From: Oscillospiraceae bacterium Marseille-Q3528 | GTDB lineage: Bacteria > Bacillota > Clostridia > Lachnospirales > Lachnospiraceae | DNA length: 64,000 bases | Assembly: GCA_018223385.1 (NCBI GenBank) | Contig: JAGTTR010000009.1 | Coordinates: 1-64,000 of the forward strand | Direction: 5' to 3' | Part shown: piece by piece, positions 1 to 9,268 of the stretch | Layout of the letters: every line of letters starts with the position of its first letter | Numbering within the stretch: the first letter of the stretch is position 1 | Translations under genes and position numbers: made by a program | Notes under the pieces: generated by a model | What the model saw: only the letters and a program-made list of their open reading frames with translations | Told to the model about the DNA's origin: nothing | Databases searched by the model: none

Positions 1-163
1 ACGGGATAAACGCTGAAGGCATCTAAGCGTGAAGCCCCCCTCAAGATGAGATATCCCAGCGAAAGCTGTAAGACCCCTTGAAGACGACAAGGTAGATAGG
101 GCAGAGGTGGAAGTGCGGTAACGCATGCAGCTGACTGTCACTAATAGGTCGAGGGCTTGACCA
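1..163 (+). rRNA. 23S ribosomal RNA, 3' end (partial)
   Basis: The first 163 bases match the conserved 3' end of bacterial 23S rRNA, including the ACTAATAGGTCGAGGGCTTG block near 150-160 that closes domain VI. The 5' part lies outside the window. The mature end is placed after the final GACC by analogy with other Firmicutes and may be off by a few bases. Confidence 0.93.
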
Positions 164-413
164 AAAGCACGAAGAAAGCAGCATGGATGACGGGAAAGCG
201 AGAATGGATGCTTGCATACATGAACGCTTGAGCGGAAGACATGATATTTGCGAAGCAAATGGCACTGAGAAGAAGCGAAGCGGATTCGAAGTGACCGCTG
301 CGACCGAGTGCGTTGGAAGTTCAAATAAATTCGAACTTCTGACAGTGGTTCAGGTAATAAACAAACAATTCGGATGTAATACAATATGTGGTTTTGAAGG
401 TACATGATATCAT
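164..413 (+). other. rRNA operon trailer without a 5S gene
   Basis: This stretch follows the 23S gene up to the terminator. I looked for 5S rRNA landmarks (a body of about 117 bases with the CCGAAC and GGAAGTTAAG-like blocks) and see none, and I see no tRNA. Several short inverted repeats such as TTCGAAC and GCGAAG/CTTCGC-like arms suggest processing stems. The 5S gene must be elsewhere, perhaps upstream in the same operon. Confidence 0.6.
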
Positions 414-445
414 AAAGCTTACTGTCTATGCAGTGAGCTTTTTTT
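414..445 (+). terminator. Intrinsic terminator of the rRNA operon
   Basis: Arms AAGCTTACTG and CAGTGAGCTT pair (one G-U) around a six-base loop and are followed by a run of seven T. Confidence 0.85.
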
Positions 446-490
446 GTCGTTTCCTGGCGAAAACATAACAGTTTTGTAACACAATCTCCA

Positions 491-519
491 TTGCTTTTTC
501 CAACGTCTGTGCGTATAAT
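491..519 (+). promoter_or_regulatory. Sigma-A promoter of the BTAD regulator
   Basis: TTGCTT (491-496) and TATAAT (514-519) are separated by 17 bases, 34 bases before the start codon at 553. Confidence 0.7.
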
Positions 520-552
520 CGTACATATAATTCGAAATGGGAGGACGACCGG

Positions 553-1773
553 ATGCAGAAATTGAACGTACAGCTTTTGGGAGACTTTGCACTGGAATAT
601 GACGGAAAGCGGATCTGGCTGGGGAACAGCTATAAGACGAAGGTTTTTCAGCTTTTGCAGATTCTGCTTTATCATGGCGTGGAAGGCATTACGACCAGCG
701 CGCTCATTGATCAGCTGTACGGCCAGGATGCAGAAGGGGATACCGCCAACAATCTGCGGGTAACGGTGTACAATCTCCGACGCCTGCTGGAGAAGAGTGA
801 ACTTCCCCAGGAGCATTATGTCCGGGCGGAATCCGGGCGTTATCGGTTTGTGGCGCCTTTTCCGGTGGAGGTGGATGCGCTGCAGTTTGAGACTCTGCTG
901 GAGGATGCCCAGGAGTCGGCGAATCAGGAGGAGAAATTCCGTCTGCTGAAAGAAGCGTTGGATCTTTACGGCGGTCATTTTCTGCCGGATCTTTCCGGGG
1001 AGGAATGGGTGGCGGTGGCATCTGCCCACTATGAGCATTTGTTTTCTGTCTGCATGAATGAAATGGCGGATCTTCTGCGGGATGCGGAGGATTATGAGCT
1101 GCTGCTTTCCTATTTTGTCCGGGCAGTGAAGCTGTATCCCTTCGATGAATGGCAGATCGGCCAGATGGAATGCCTGCTGGAGATGGGCAGAACCCGGGAA
1201 GCCATGCATATTTATGACAAAATCTCTAAGCTGTATTTCGAAGAGCTTGGTCTGCCGCCGTCGGAGAAAATGAAGGACTGCTTTGCCAGAATGAGCAAAA
1301 TGCTGCTTCTCGATGCAGAAGGTTTCCAGGAGATCCACAATGCACTGAAGGAAAAGGCCGATCCGGAAGGGGCCTATTACTGTTCCTACCCGGGCTTTGT
1401 GGACGCTTACCGGGTGCTGAACCGGGTGCTGGACCGCATGAATCAGTCTGTTTTTCTCATGCTCTGCACGATCACGGATGTGCGGGACAGGGAGATTGAG
1501 AACAAAGAGCGTCTGAAAAACATATCGGAGAAGCTGGGGCAGGCCATTCAGGGGGCGCTGCGCAAAGGAGACGTGTACACCCGTTACAGCGCCAACCAGT
1601 ACCTGGTGCTGCTCATGGGTATCAGCAAAGAGAACTGTACCATCACATCCGGGCGGATCGATACGTATTTCCGGAAAAGAGAGACGAGCCGCCGGATCAA
1701 GATTTCCTATCGGGTGGTATCTATCCGGGATTCTGATGATAAAGTGGTTTCAGAGAACGACGAAGAACTGTAA
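553..1773 (+). CDS. SARP/BTAD-type transcriptional regulator with GGDEF-like tail
   Basis: This 406-residue protein has an OmpR-like winged helix at about residues 1-100 and a BTAD-type tetratricopeptide region at about 105-250, the arrangement of SARP-family activators. The last 130 residues (from about 275, with RKGDVYTRYSANQYLVLL near 337) resemble a degenerate diguanylate cyclase fold that lacks a GGDEF signature, so it is probably a sensory or regulatory domain. The ATG follows a GGGAGG site. A consensus promoter lies just upstream and the next gene downstream is the tip adhesin of the pilus locus. Regulators of this kind often sit beside surface-fibre operons in Lachnospiraceae, so control of the pilus operon is the likely job. 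That link is inference. Confidence 0.82.
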   Translation: MQKLNVQLLGDFALEYDGKRIWLGNSYKTKVFQLLQILLYHGVEGITTSALIDQLYGQDAEGDTANNLRVTVYNLRRLLEKSELPQEHYVRAESGRYRFVAPFPVEVDALQFETLLEDAQESANQEEKFRLLKEALDLYGGHFLPDLSGEEWVAVASAHYEHLFSVCMNEMADLLRDAEDYELLLSYFVRAVKLYPFDEWQIGQMECLLEMGRTREAMHIYDKISKLYFEELGLPPSEKMKDCFARMSKMLLLDAEGFQEIHNALKEKADPEGAYYCSYPGFVDAYRVLNRVLDRMNQSVFLMLCTITDVRDREIENKERLKNISEKLGQAIQGALRKGDVYTRYSANQYLVLLMGISKENCTITSGRIDTYFRKRETSRRIKISYRVVSIRDSDDKVVSENDEEL

Positions 1774-1794
1774 GCAAAAATAATATCGAAAAAC

Positions 1795-1861
1795 AAAAGC
1801 AAAAGCATATCGTGAAAATCAAGGCATATATTGATATTTGCGGTTGACTTTTGCTTTTTTT
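1795..1861 (+). terminator. Probable terminator after the BTAD regulator
   Basis: AAAAGCAAAAG (1795-1805) is perfectly complementary to CTTTTGCTTTT (1848-1858), and the right arm runs into further T. The 42-base loop is long, so this is less certain than a compact terminator. Confidence 0.55.
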
Positions 1862-1935
1862 GTGTACAAAAACAAAAAATTGAAAAATGTATAAAACTGG
1901 AAGGGCTTTAACTGAGATTTTAACGGCAGTACAGT

Positions 1936-1941
1936 TATAAT
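1936..1941 (+). promoter_or_regulatory. -10 box of the pilus operon promoter
   Basis: A perfect TATAAT lies at 1936-1941, but no good -35 hexamer is seen 16-18 bases upstream. This fits an activator-dependent promoter, with the BTAD protein encoded just upstream as the obvious candidate activator (inference). Confidence 0.5.
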
Positions 1942-1962
1942 CTTTCTAAAGAAAACGTAAGA

Positions 1963-2001
1963 TACGGGAGACAAAGAAAGCGTTTGATCCCGTACCTTTT
2001 T
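1963..2001 (+). terminator. Candidate attenuator in the pilus operon leader
   Basis: TACGGGA (1963-1969) pairs with TCCCGTA (1988-1994), followed by CC and five T. It lies about 20 bases after the expected transcription start and 85 bases before the first pilus gene. ACGTAA (1955-1960) and TTACGT (2004-2009) can pair around it, so alternative folds are possible. Confidence 0.5.
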
Positions 2002-2086
2002 ATTTACGTATAGTTCTTGTGGTTTATTTGAGAAGGATCATCTCCAGAAACGACAATACAGGAGGTTCCCCAGGGAGGCATGCCGG

Positions 2087-5000
2087 ATGAAAGAAAGAAG
2101 AAAGCATAAGTGCGGGTCACGGAAGGATAAGGGTATGAAGCATAGCTATGTGGAGCGTCTGGCTGCGCTCATGCTATGCGCGGCACTGCTGGTGTCTAAC
2201 GCCGTGATTTCAAGAGCAGACGATGAAGCGGAAGTGCCGCAGATGGTGGAAACCGTGAACGAAGAGCGGAACGCCGATGCAGGAATGCAGACAGAAGAAC
2301 CGGGAGTGGATGGCGAAGACAGCCAGAAAGAATCGCCTTCGAAAGAAAATAACGGCACCGGTGACCAGGAGCAGTCTCAAATTCCGGGAACGGGCAGTGC
2401 AGCGGATGCCGACAAATCGCAGAATCTCAGCGGAGATGCAGAAAATACAGGCACTGACGGAACTCAGAATTCCAAAGAGCATATGCCGACCATCGGAGAA
2501 AACGGTGACACTGATAATAATGGTTCAGAAACAACCGGAGAGGAAAATGGCAAAGCCAATGAGAATGGTGATGGCAAAGTGCCGGATGAGAACGGTGAAG
2601 AGCCCGGGGCTGACAAAGACCGGAAGGCTTTGACGGAAGAGGCGCTGGAGGAAACGGAAAAAACTTCTTGGCAGTATGAAGATGATCAGGTGGAGATTTC
2701 GGTGCAGGTGGATGAGGCAGGGATCATTCCTGCAGGCGCGGTTCTCTCTGTGACACCGGTGGAGCGCAGAGAATTCAGTGACGCGATGACCGATGAGGAA
2801 CGGGCGCAGATTGAATCCGGCAACGCACAATATGATGCAACGGCAGAAAAATTACAGGAAAAAGCATGGGAGGAGGAGAAAGATCTTCTGGGCTTCCTGG
2901 CTTATGACATTAAATTTGTGGATGAGGATGGCAACAAAATAGAACCGGATGGGAATGTCACAGTTTCCATGAATTACAAAGAGGCCGTGATCCCGGAAGA
3001 GGTAAAAGCCGCTCAGGAGGCAGGAATGGAAAATGCGGACGTTACCCTGTTCCATTTGAAAGAGGATGAAAGCGGCCAGGTTAGTGAGATCGTGGATATG
3101 ATCGCCGATGAGAACGAGACAGCTTCCCTGAAAACAACGGATGCCGCAGAGGTGGAGCGGGCAGAATTCGTGACAGACAGCTTTTCCCAGTTTGTTGTGG
3201 CATATCTGGCAGAACGGGCAGCCGGCGGGCTGGTTGATCTGAATGGAAAAAGCATTTCTGATGCGGATTTTGAGACACTGAAAAAAAATGCGGACAAATT
3301 GAATAACACAACGCAGAACGATGATCATACGGAAGCGAATATCGGAATCACCTGGAAGAGATCAAAGAATGTGATCAAAAATAAGGAAAAACATACTCTA
3401 TCTACGAACCTGGGCTGGAACATGGATACAACGATGAGCCGGTTCGGAGAGGACTGGGAGACAGACCAGAGTAAGGTGTGGGATGGTTCCCGTTCTGGAG
3501 ATCATAATTATACCGACAACAATTATCTGAAACAGAATGAAATAACTGCTCAGGATGGTACGCTTTATGATTCTGCAACCTGGACTCTGAATAGAGTTGG
3601 AGATTATGACGACTTTTATCTGTTTCGGGGAACGTTCGATCTGGGAAGCATGCAGCTTGCGGCAGGAAAGGATTACGGAGATTATAATTTTACGATCCAG
3701 TCGGTTGTTCCTGATACAAACATTTACATCAATGACAACTTGTTCGTGTTTGTGTATCCATCGGATGTGACGTTGACGGAGGCCAACTGCAGACAGTACC
3801 TGGCTTTCTGGACGGGAACCTCCAATCAGAAAAAGAATGGTTTGCAGGCATTTAAAGGGATTGATGGAACAGTTGCCACACAGGACAGTATCGCCGGATA
3901 CCGTAAGGTTACCAATGGCTGGTATGCAGAACCAGTGAAGGATGCGGCAGGCGGCATCATTCAGGATGCATTACAAAACAACCACTCCAAAACCTTTTAC
4001 ATGGATGTGATTGCCAACGATTTCAGTGTGGGCGGCGGCATGTATCGACTGAAATTGAACGCGAAGCTGGATACGAGCAAAGTAAAGTTCCAGCTTCACA
4101 AGGTGGATAGCGTAGATACCAATATCGGCATCAAGAATGCAAAATTTTATCTTACTTCCACCGAAGGAAAAGGAAATTACTGGCTGACTTCTGATGATAA
4201 CGGCTATATTTCCGCAACCATTCAGCCAGGCGAGTATATTTTGAAAGAGACGGCACCGGGAAAAAACTACATGGCAACGCAGAACGAATGGACGGTTGTT
4301 GCGGATACATCAGGGATTCATATCACTCAACGGACGTTGAAGGATAGCAATTCTGCACTGGGCGGAAGCGAAGGATCCTGGTATATCACCAACGTCAAGC
4401 GGACCGATGTGCAGCCGCCGCTGAGCGCCCCGGAACATAAGAAAACCATCCTGAAGAAGGGCAAGGATGATTATACCCTGTCTTTGGATGTGAAAGGGGC
4501 TGTCGGGGCAACTGATCCCATTGATATTCTGCTGATTGTGGATGAATCCAGCAGTATGAACAAGGCGAGAAGGGAGAACGTGAATAACGCGATTTCCACG
4601 CTGGTTAAAGAGCTGAAAAAAACAGAGGCAAAAGACAATATCCAGCTGGCAGTCATTGGATTCTCCGGCCAAAAGGGAGATGGAAAGAACAATGATGCGA
4701 CTGTTTGTCGCTCTTGGACAGCACTGAATTCGTTTGAAGCATATACGACGACCGTCAACAAGTATGGTGGAACTAATTGGCAGGCTGGAATCCGGAAGGG
4801 AGAAGAGATACTGGCGGCAAGGACTACTGACCGGAGTAATGCCAACACCTATGTGGTTTTTTTGACTGATGGCAATCCTACTTTTTATTATGACAGTTGG
4901 GGGAACACCCAAGGATATGGATCTCAATATGATGAAACCGGCTACAACAATGCGGTGAATGAGTGGCAGTCTTCTTCTTATATGTTGTCGGCTGTCAAAT

Positions 5001-6502
5001 ATGTGGTGGACGCAACAGATCCCAACAGCACCAATAAATGTGCTGATCTGGCAACGGCAGTTGGGGCAGCGGAGCTGGATGGTTCCAATGGAACAGCAAT
5101 GTCCACAGCTTTTGAGCAGATCGCAAAGGATATCACGAAACCGCGTTACACCAATGTAGTTATCACAGATACGCTGAGTGCATACGCAGATTTTCAGGAT
5201 TCTCCGAATGTGCATGTCTATACAGTTGATAAGAATGGAACGAAGACAGAACTGGCATCTTCCCAGTACTCTTATACGATCACAGGAAAAACAATAAGAG
5301 TAAGTCTGTTGAAGGGAGCTGCACTGCAGGAGGATGTCACTTATCAGGTAACATTTGATGTTATGCCTACATTAAAGGCTTATCAGGAATATGAAGAAAA
5401 AGGCGGAAACGATGCCGGGTATGGTGGTACGAAAGGAGATCTGAATACAGATACGTACCCCGATCGTCAGATCACAAGTTCCGATCAGCCGGGTTTCCGT
5501 TCCAATGATACAGCTTCTGTATCGTACGAGGTAAATAACGAATCGGATTCGGCGGATTATCTTCATCCGGTATTGCAGGTGGAGCCAGAGACGACCACTC
5601 ATACCGCAGTGAAAAAATGGGTTGGCGCGGAAGGCACATCGGTAGACGTGGAACTGGAAGCCAGATATCTGTATACGTATACGAAGGAAGACGGAACGAA
5701 AGCGGAAGAAAGTAGGCTGATATCACCGAAGGATTACAAAGCGCTTCCCCAGGGGAATGCAGCAAAGGCAACTTTGAAAGCCGATCAGAGTGATCCGGAA
5801 AAGAACTGGAAATATACCTGGGAAAATCTTCCTAAATATTACTACTATGAAAAAATAGGAGAAGATGGAACCATCGAACGGACAGAAATTCAGTATTCCG
5901 TGAAAGAAACGACAACTCTTGAGAATTATGAAACAACGGTTACCGTGTCGGAGGATGGACTGACAACAACAATCACCAATACAGAAAAGACGCGCTGGCA
6001 GATTGTCAAGCAGAGCTCCAACAAAGCGGAAGATGGCAGCAGCATTACGATTCCTAATGCAGAATTTACGCTGACGGGAACGGATACCGCCGAAAATGAA
6101 CACACATATACAGGCGTATCGGGTGCAGATGGCGTGATTCGCTGGACAGAGAAGGTCGGTGAAAGTGAAACATCGGTGGATGCGATTCCACAGGGCGTAT
6201 ATACGTTGAAGGAGACGAAGGCACCGGATGATTATTTACTGAATGACGTGCAATGGACTATCGATACAAGCAAAGGCGGAGAGCCTGTGGTGACGATCGT
6301 GGGAGGCAGCAAGATTTCAGGCACAGCCAGTACCGACGATAAGACGAAGATTATCACCTACACCTTTGTATTTGAAAACACACCCAATTATGAACTGCCG
6401 AGTACCGGCGGAATCGGAACCTTCTGGTATACGATTGGCGGAGTGCTGCTCATGATGGCGGCTGCGCTGATGCTGTATAGAAATAAAAGCTATATCAAAT
6501 AA
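2087..6502 (+). CDS. Large LPSTG-anchored tip adhesin with VWA and Cna-B domains
   Basis: This 1471-residue surface protein starts with a signal peptide (about 1-44, ending SRA) and an acidic low-complexity linker (about 45-190). A SpaA/Cna-B-like domain lies at about 665-745 with a closing LKETAPG. A von Willebrand A domain follows at about 808-1010 with the MIDAS motif D819-x-S821-x-S823. Two or more further Cna-B type domains lie at about 1170-1400 (LKETKAPDDY). The C-terminus is a sorting signal: LPSTG at 1437-1441, a hydrophobic helix and a short basic tail. The start follows GGGAGG by 8 bases; a nearer ATG at 2080 is out of frame. Position ahead of the backbone pilin and two class C sortases marks it as the pilus tip adhesin. 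Confidence 0.88.
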   Translation: MKERRKHKCGSRKDKGMKHSYVERLAALMLCAALLVSNAVISRADDEAEVPQMVETVNEERNADAGMQTEEPGVDGEDSQKESPSKENNGTGDQEQSQIPGTGSAADADKSQNLSGDAENTGTDGTQNSKEHMPTIGENGDTDNNGSETTGEENGKANENGDGKVPDENGEEPGADKDRKALTEEALEETEKTSWQYEDDQVEISVQVDEAGIIPAGAVLSVTPVERREFSDAMTDEERAQIESGNAQYDATAEKLQEKAWEEEKDLLGFLAYDIKFVDEDGNKIEPDGNVTVSMNYKEAVIPEEVKAAQEAGMENADVTLFHLKEDESGQVSEIVDMIADENETASLKTTDAAEVERAEFVTDSFSQFVVAYLAERAAGGLVDLNGKSISDADFETLKKNADKLNNTTQNDDHTEANIGITWKRSKNVIKNKEKHTLSTNLGWNMDTTMSRFGEDWETDQSKVWDGSRSGDHNYTDNNYLKQNEITAQDGTLYDSATWTLNRVGDYDDFYLFRGTFDLGSMQLAAGKDYGDYNFTIQSVVPDTNIYINDNLFVFVYPSDVTLTEANCRQYLAFWTGTSNQKKNGLQAFKGIDGTVATQDSIAGYRKVTNGWYAEPVKDAAGGIIQDALQNNHSKTFYMDVIANDFSVGGGMYRLKLNAKLDTSKVKFQLHKVDSVDTNIGIKNAKFYLTSTEGKGNYWLTSDDNGYISATIQPGEYILKETAPGKNYMATQNEWTVVADTSGIHITQRTLKDSNSALGGSEGSWYITNVKRTDVQPPLSAPEHKKTILKKGKDDYTLSLDVKGAVGATDPIDILLIVDESSSMNKARRENVNNAISTLVKELKKTEAKDNIQLAVIGFSGQKGDGKNNDATVCRSWTALNSFEAYTTTVNKYGGTNWQAGIRKGEEILAARTTDRSNANTYVVFLTDGNPTFYYDSWGNTQGYGSQYDETGYNNAVNEWQSSSYMLSAVKYVVDATDPNSTNKCADLATAVGAAELDGSNGTAMSTAFEQIAKDITKPRYTNVVITDTLSAYADFQDSPNVHVYTVDKNGTKTELASSQYSYTITGKTIRVSLLKGAALQEDVTYQVTFDVMPTLKAYQEYEEKGGNDAGYGGTKGDLNTDTYPDRQITSSDQPGFRSNDTASVSYEVNNESDSADYLHPVLQVEPETTTHTAVKKWVGAEGTSVDVELEARYLYTYTKEDGTKAEESRLISPKDYKALPQGNAAKATLKADQSDPEKNWKYTWENLPKYYYYEKIGEDGTIERTEIQYSVKETTTLENYETTVTVSEDGLTTTITNTEKTRWQIVKQSSNKAEDGSSITIPNAEFTLTGTDTAENEHTYTGVSGADGVIRWTEKVGESETSVDAIPQGVYTLKETKAPDDYLLNDVQWTIDTSKGGEPVVTIVGGSKISGTASTDDKTKIITYTFVFENTPNYELPSTGGIGTFWYTIGGVLLMMAAALMLYRNKSYIK

Positions 6503-6537
6503 GCGGAGGGGAGAACCCAAAGAAAGGAAGTTGAGTT

Positions 6538-8283
6538 ATGAAAAAGATGAAGAGATTGTGGGCAGCATTGCTGACGCTCGCCATGGTATTGGGCATGAGT
6601 ATGACAACAATGGCTGCAGCACCGAATCCTGCGACCGACGTCAAAACCGTAGATGTAGAAAATCTGGAGCCGGGCGTAACGGTAACAGCTTATCAGTTCA
6701 TCAAAGCAACGTACAACGAGACAAATGATGGATTTACCGGATATGAGTGGCTGGTCGATGGAGACAGCAACAGCAATGTAAAGGCCGGAGATACTGTTAC
6801 AATTAAAACAGGCACAACGGATGAAGTTGTTGGCCTGACCAGTGATTTTATCACGGCATTGGCAGCATCTGATTTAACCAAACTCACGAATACCGCAACT
6901 GCAACCGCAGATGCTAACGGAAAGGCTACTCTGTCTTTAAAGCCTGGTACGTGGCTGATTCTTGTAACCAGCGGAACAGATACCTCTAAGGTTTACAATC
7001 CGATGGTAGCCAGCGTGTATTATGCAAAGTCCGGTAGTGACAACACGATGGATGGAGATCCGGTAGATGCCAGTGAAAACTGGACACTGGAAACCACAGG
7101 CGCTTACGCAAAGACTTCTGACCTGACGATCACCAAGACTGTAGAGGATGACACGAAGGAAATTGAGAGAGACAGAAGCAAACCGGAAGATATTGCGAAT
7201 AGCGAGAAGGTAACCTTTACGGTAAATACAACAATTCCGTCCTATAGCGATGCTTATCTTGATACAGGAGATCACAAACTGACCTTTGAGATCAAGGATA
7301 CCATCAATGCAGGTCTCAGATACTGCGGTGCACCGACAGACACAGTTCAGGTGACCGCTCCGAAAAAAACAGTGGATGGAGCGTCTGTAGCTGCCGAACT
7401 TGGAACAGATTACACGGTAACCTATTACGATAAAAACAACAATGTGCTTGCACCAGACAAATACGAGACAGAGGCAGCATATTTCATCGTGTCTTTCAGC
7501 CCTGCATACTTAAAGTCGCTGGCAGCTGCAACAGACAGAGCGGTGACAATCACTTACAAAGCATTCGTTACCACAGCAGCATCGGTTGTCACACCCGGTG
7601 AAAACACAGTTACGCTGACTTATTCCGACACACCGTCTAGCACGAAAGATAAGACAGCTTCCGAGAAGGTATACACCTTTGATCTGGATGGAGACAATGA
7701 GGGCGGCGCGTTTACAAAAGTAAAAGAGGATAAAACAACGCCTCTGGCAGGAGCAACCTTCACCCTGTACAGAGCTTACAGTAAGGACAATGCTGGAAAA
7801 GAAACAGTTTCTGATCCGTTTGGCAGCTACACAACAGGGGCAGATGGCACAATCAGATTTCATGGCCTTGGCGCACTGGAGAAAAACGCACAGGGCAATG
7901 TGAAAGAGGGGCAGCTGGGAACAGGCGCTTACTATCTGAAAGAGACAGAGGCTCCGGCACCCTACACCGTAAATGATACCATTTATAAGATAGAGATAGT
8001 GGATATTATCCGTGCATCTGCAACGGACGATACCGTAACTGGATACACCATCAAAGTCAGCGATCCGAAAACTGGCGAAACCATTGGAACAACCACATTT
8101 ACGGTAGACAATGGAAAAATCAAGGCATCCGATAGCACCGTAAACATCGTCAACACGAAGATCATCAACCTTCCGTCCACCGGCGGTATCGGTACGACCA
8201 TCTTCACCATTGGCGGATGTGTGATCATGATCGCAGCAGCTTTCCTGTTCTTTGCAAATCGTAGAAAGAGCAGCAGAAGCTAA
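6538..8283 (+). CDS. Major pilin backbone, SpaA/fimbrial isopeptide type
   Basis: The 581-residue precursor has a signal peptide ending near residue 27 (TTMAAAP), fimbrial isopeptide-forming domains in the middle and a Cna-B domain at about 390-510 (AGATFTLYRA to LKETEAPAPY). It ends with LPSTG at 545-549, a membrane helix and a basic tail. Size and domain order match backbone pilins polymerised by class C sortases. It lies 35 bases after the tip adhesin and shares its LPSTGGIGT sorting stretch, so one sortase could act on both. The exact isopeptide and pilin-motif lysines were not assigned. Confidence 0.9.
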   Translation: MKKMKRLWAALLTLAMVLGMSMTTMAAAPNPATDVKTVDVENLEPGVTVTAYQFIKATYNETNDGFTGYEWLVDGDSNSNVKAGDTVTIKTGTTDEVVGLTSDFITALAASDLTKLTNTATATADANGKATLSLKPGTWLILVTSGTDTSKVYNPMVASVYYAKSGSDNTMDGDPVDASENWTLETTGAYAKTSDLTITKTVEDDTKEIERDRSKPEDIANSEKVTFTVNTTIPSYSDAYLDTGDHKLTFEIKDTINAGLRYCGAPTDTVQVTAPKKTVDGASVAAELGTDYTVTYYDKNNNVLAPDKYETEAAYFIVSFSPAYLKSLAAATDRAVTITYKAFVTTAASVVTPGENTVTLTYSDTPSSTKDKTASEKVYTFDLDGDNEGGAFTKVKEDKTTPLAGATFTLYRAYSKDNAGKETVSDPFGSYTTGADGTIRFHGLGALEKNAQGNVKEGQLGTGAYYLKETEAPAPYTVNDTIYKIEIVDIIRASATDDTVTGYTIKVSDPKTGETIGTTTFTVDNGKIKASDSTVNIVNTKIINLPSTGGIGTTIFTIGGCVIMIAAAFLFFANRRKSSRS

Positions 8284-8322
8284 GCAGGTATTTTATTTTC
8301 GCAGCGAAAGCCACGGGAGGGA

Positions 8323-8348
8323 TAGTCCCGGGCAAAAGCCCGGGGCTA
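8323..8348 (+). repeat. GC-rich hairpin between pilin and sortase genes
   Basis: An 11-bp stem (TAGTCCCGGGC with GCCCGGGGCTA, one G-U) closes an AAAA loop and has no T run after it. It is probably a transcript stabiliser or partial attenuator that sets a high pilin to sortase ratio (inference). Confidence 0.6.
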
Positions 8349-8398
8349 CGCCCAAAGAGAAGTTTACCATAATTTTTACAGCAACAAGGAGAGACCAA

Positions 8399-9247
8399 AT
8401 GAAAAAGAAAGCAAAAAGCATAGGAATTGCAGTTTTATTTTTAGCTGGGTTGTCCTTGTTGCTGTACCCGCTGGTGGCAAACCAGTGGAACAGCTACCGT
8501 CAGAGCCATCTCATCAGCAATTATGAGCATACCGTTTCCGGGCTGGAGACTTCCGGCCAGGTAGATTACACGGAAGAATTGCAGAAAGCAAGGGCATATA
8601 ATGAAGCGCTGCTTCCCAGTATTTTGCCGGATTCCTTTGCCGTGGCAGAAGCCGCCGGGGAACCGGATGCCGTGTATATGTCCTGTCTGAATCTGGCGGG
8701 GGATGGCATGATGGGAGTGATAGAAATCCCGAAGATTCATGTCAATATTCCCATTTACCATACCACAGAGGAAACAGTGCTGGAGAAAGCGGCGGGCCAT
8801 CTGGAGGGAAGCTCCCTTCCGGTGGGAGGGGAAAATACCCACGCAGTCATCGCTGCCCACAGAGGTCTTCCCAGTGCTGCATTATTTACCGATCTGGATC
8901 AGATGACAGAGGGCGATCATTTTCTGCTGCATGTGCTGGATGAAACGCTCTGCTATGAAGTAGATCAGATTTCCGTGGTGGAACCGGATGATACAACGCC
9001 TCTGATGGTGAAAACGGGAAAGGATCTGGTGACGCTTCTGACGTGTACGCCTTACGGTGTGAACACCCAGCGACTGCTGGTAAGAGGACATCGGGTGGAC
9101 GTCCGGCCGGAGGAAGTGCTTTCCAGTGAGACCCCGGCGGGACAGATCAGCCTTCACACCAATTATTTTTTATGGGTGCTGGTGGGGCTTCTGGTGACCG
9201 GCTGTTTTGTTTTTCTTTTATGGAGATGGGATAAAAAGAAACGATGA
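8399..9247 (+). CDS. Class C sortase (pilin polymerase) 1
   Basis: This 282-residue transpeptidase has an N-terminal membrane helix (about 7-25), a catalytic domain and a C-terminal helix (about 255-275). His154 lies in AAHRGLPSA, Cys216 in TLLTCTPYG and Arg225 in QRLLVRG, matching the His-Cys-Arg triad of class C sortases that join pilins through Lys-Thr isopeptide bonds. The usual DP(F/W/Y) lid motif is not obvious. The ATG at 8399 follows AAGGAG; an in-frame upstream extension to 8252 runs back into the pilin gene and is rejected. It is tandem with a second sortase 21 bases downstream. Confidence 0.9.
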   Translation: MKKKAKSIGIAVLFLAGLSLLLYPLVANQWNSYRQSHLISNYEHTVSGLETSGQVDYTEELQKARAYNEALLPSILPDSFAVAEAAGEPDAVYMSCLNLAGDGMMGVIEIPKIHVNIPIYHTTEETVLEKAAGHLEGSSLPVGGENTHAVIAAHRGLPSAALFTDLDQMTEGDHFLLHVLDETLCYEVDQISVVEPDDTTPLMVKTGKDLVTLLTCTPYGVNTQRLLVRGHRVDVRPEEVLSSETPAGQISLHTNYFLWVLVGLLVTGCFVFLLWRWDKKKR

Positions 9248-9268
9248 TCTGATACCAAAGGAGCAGAC

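Noticed and set aside
4310..5215. Minus-strand open frame of 301 codons in the adhesin gene.
   Set aside because: Cys/Arg/Ile-rich translation opposite the VWA domain, with no family resemblance.
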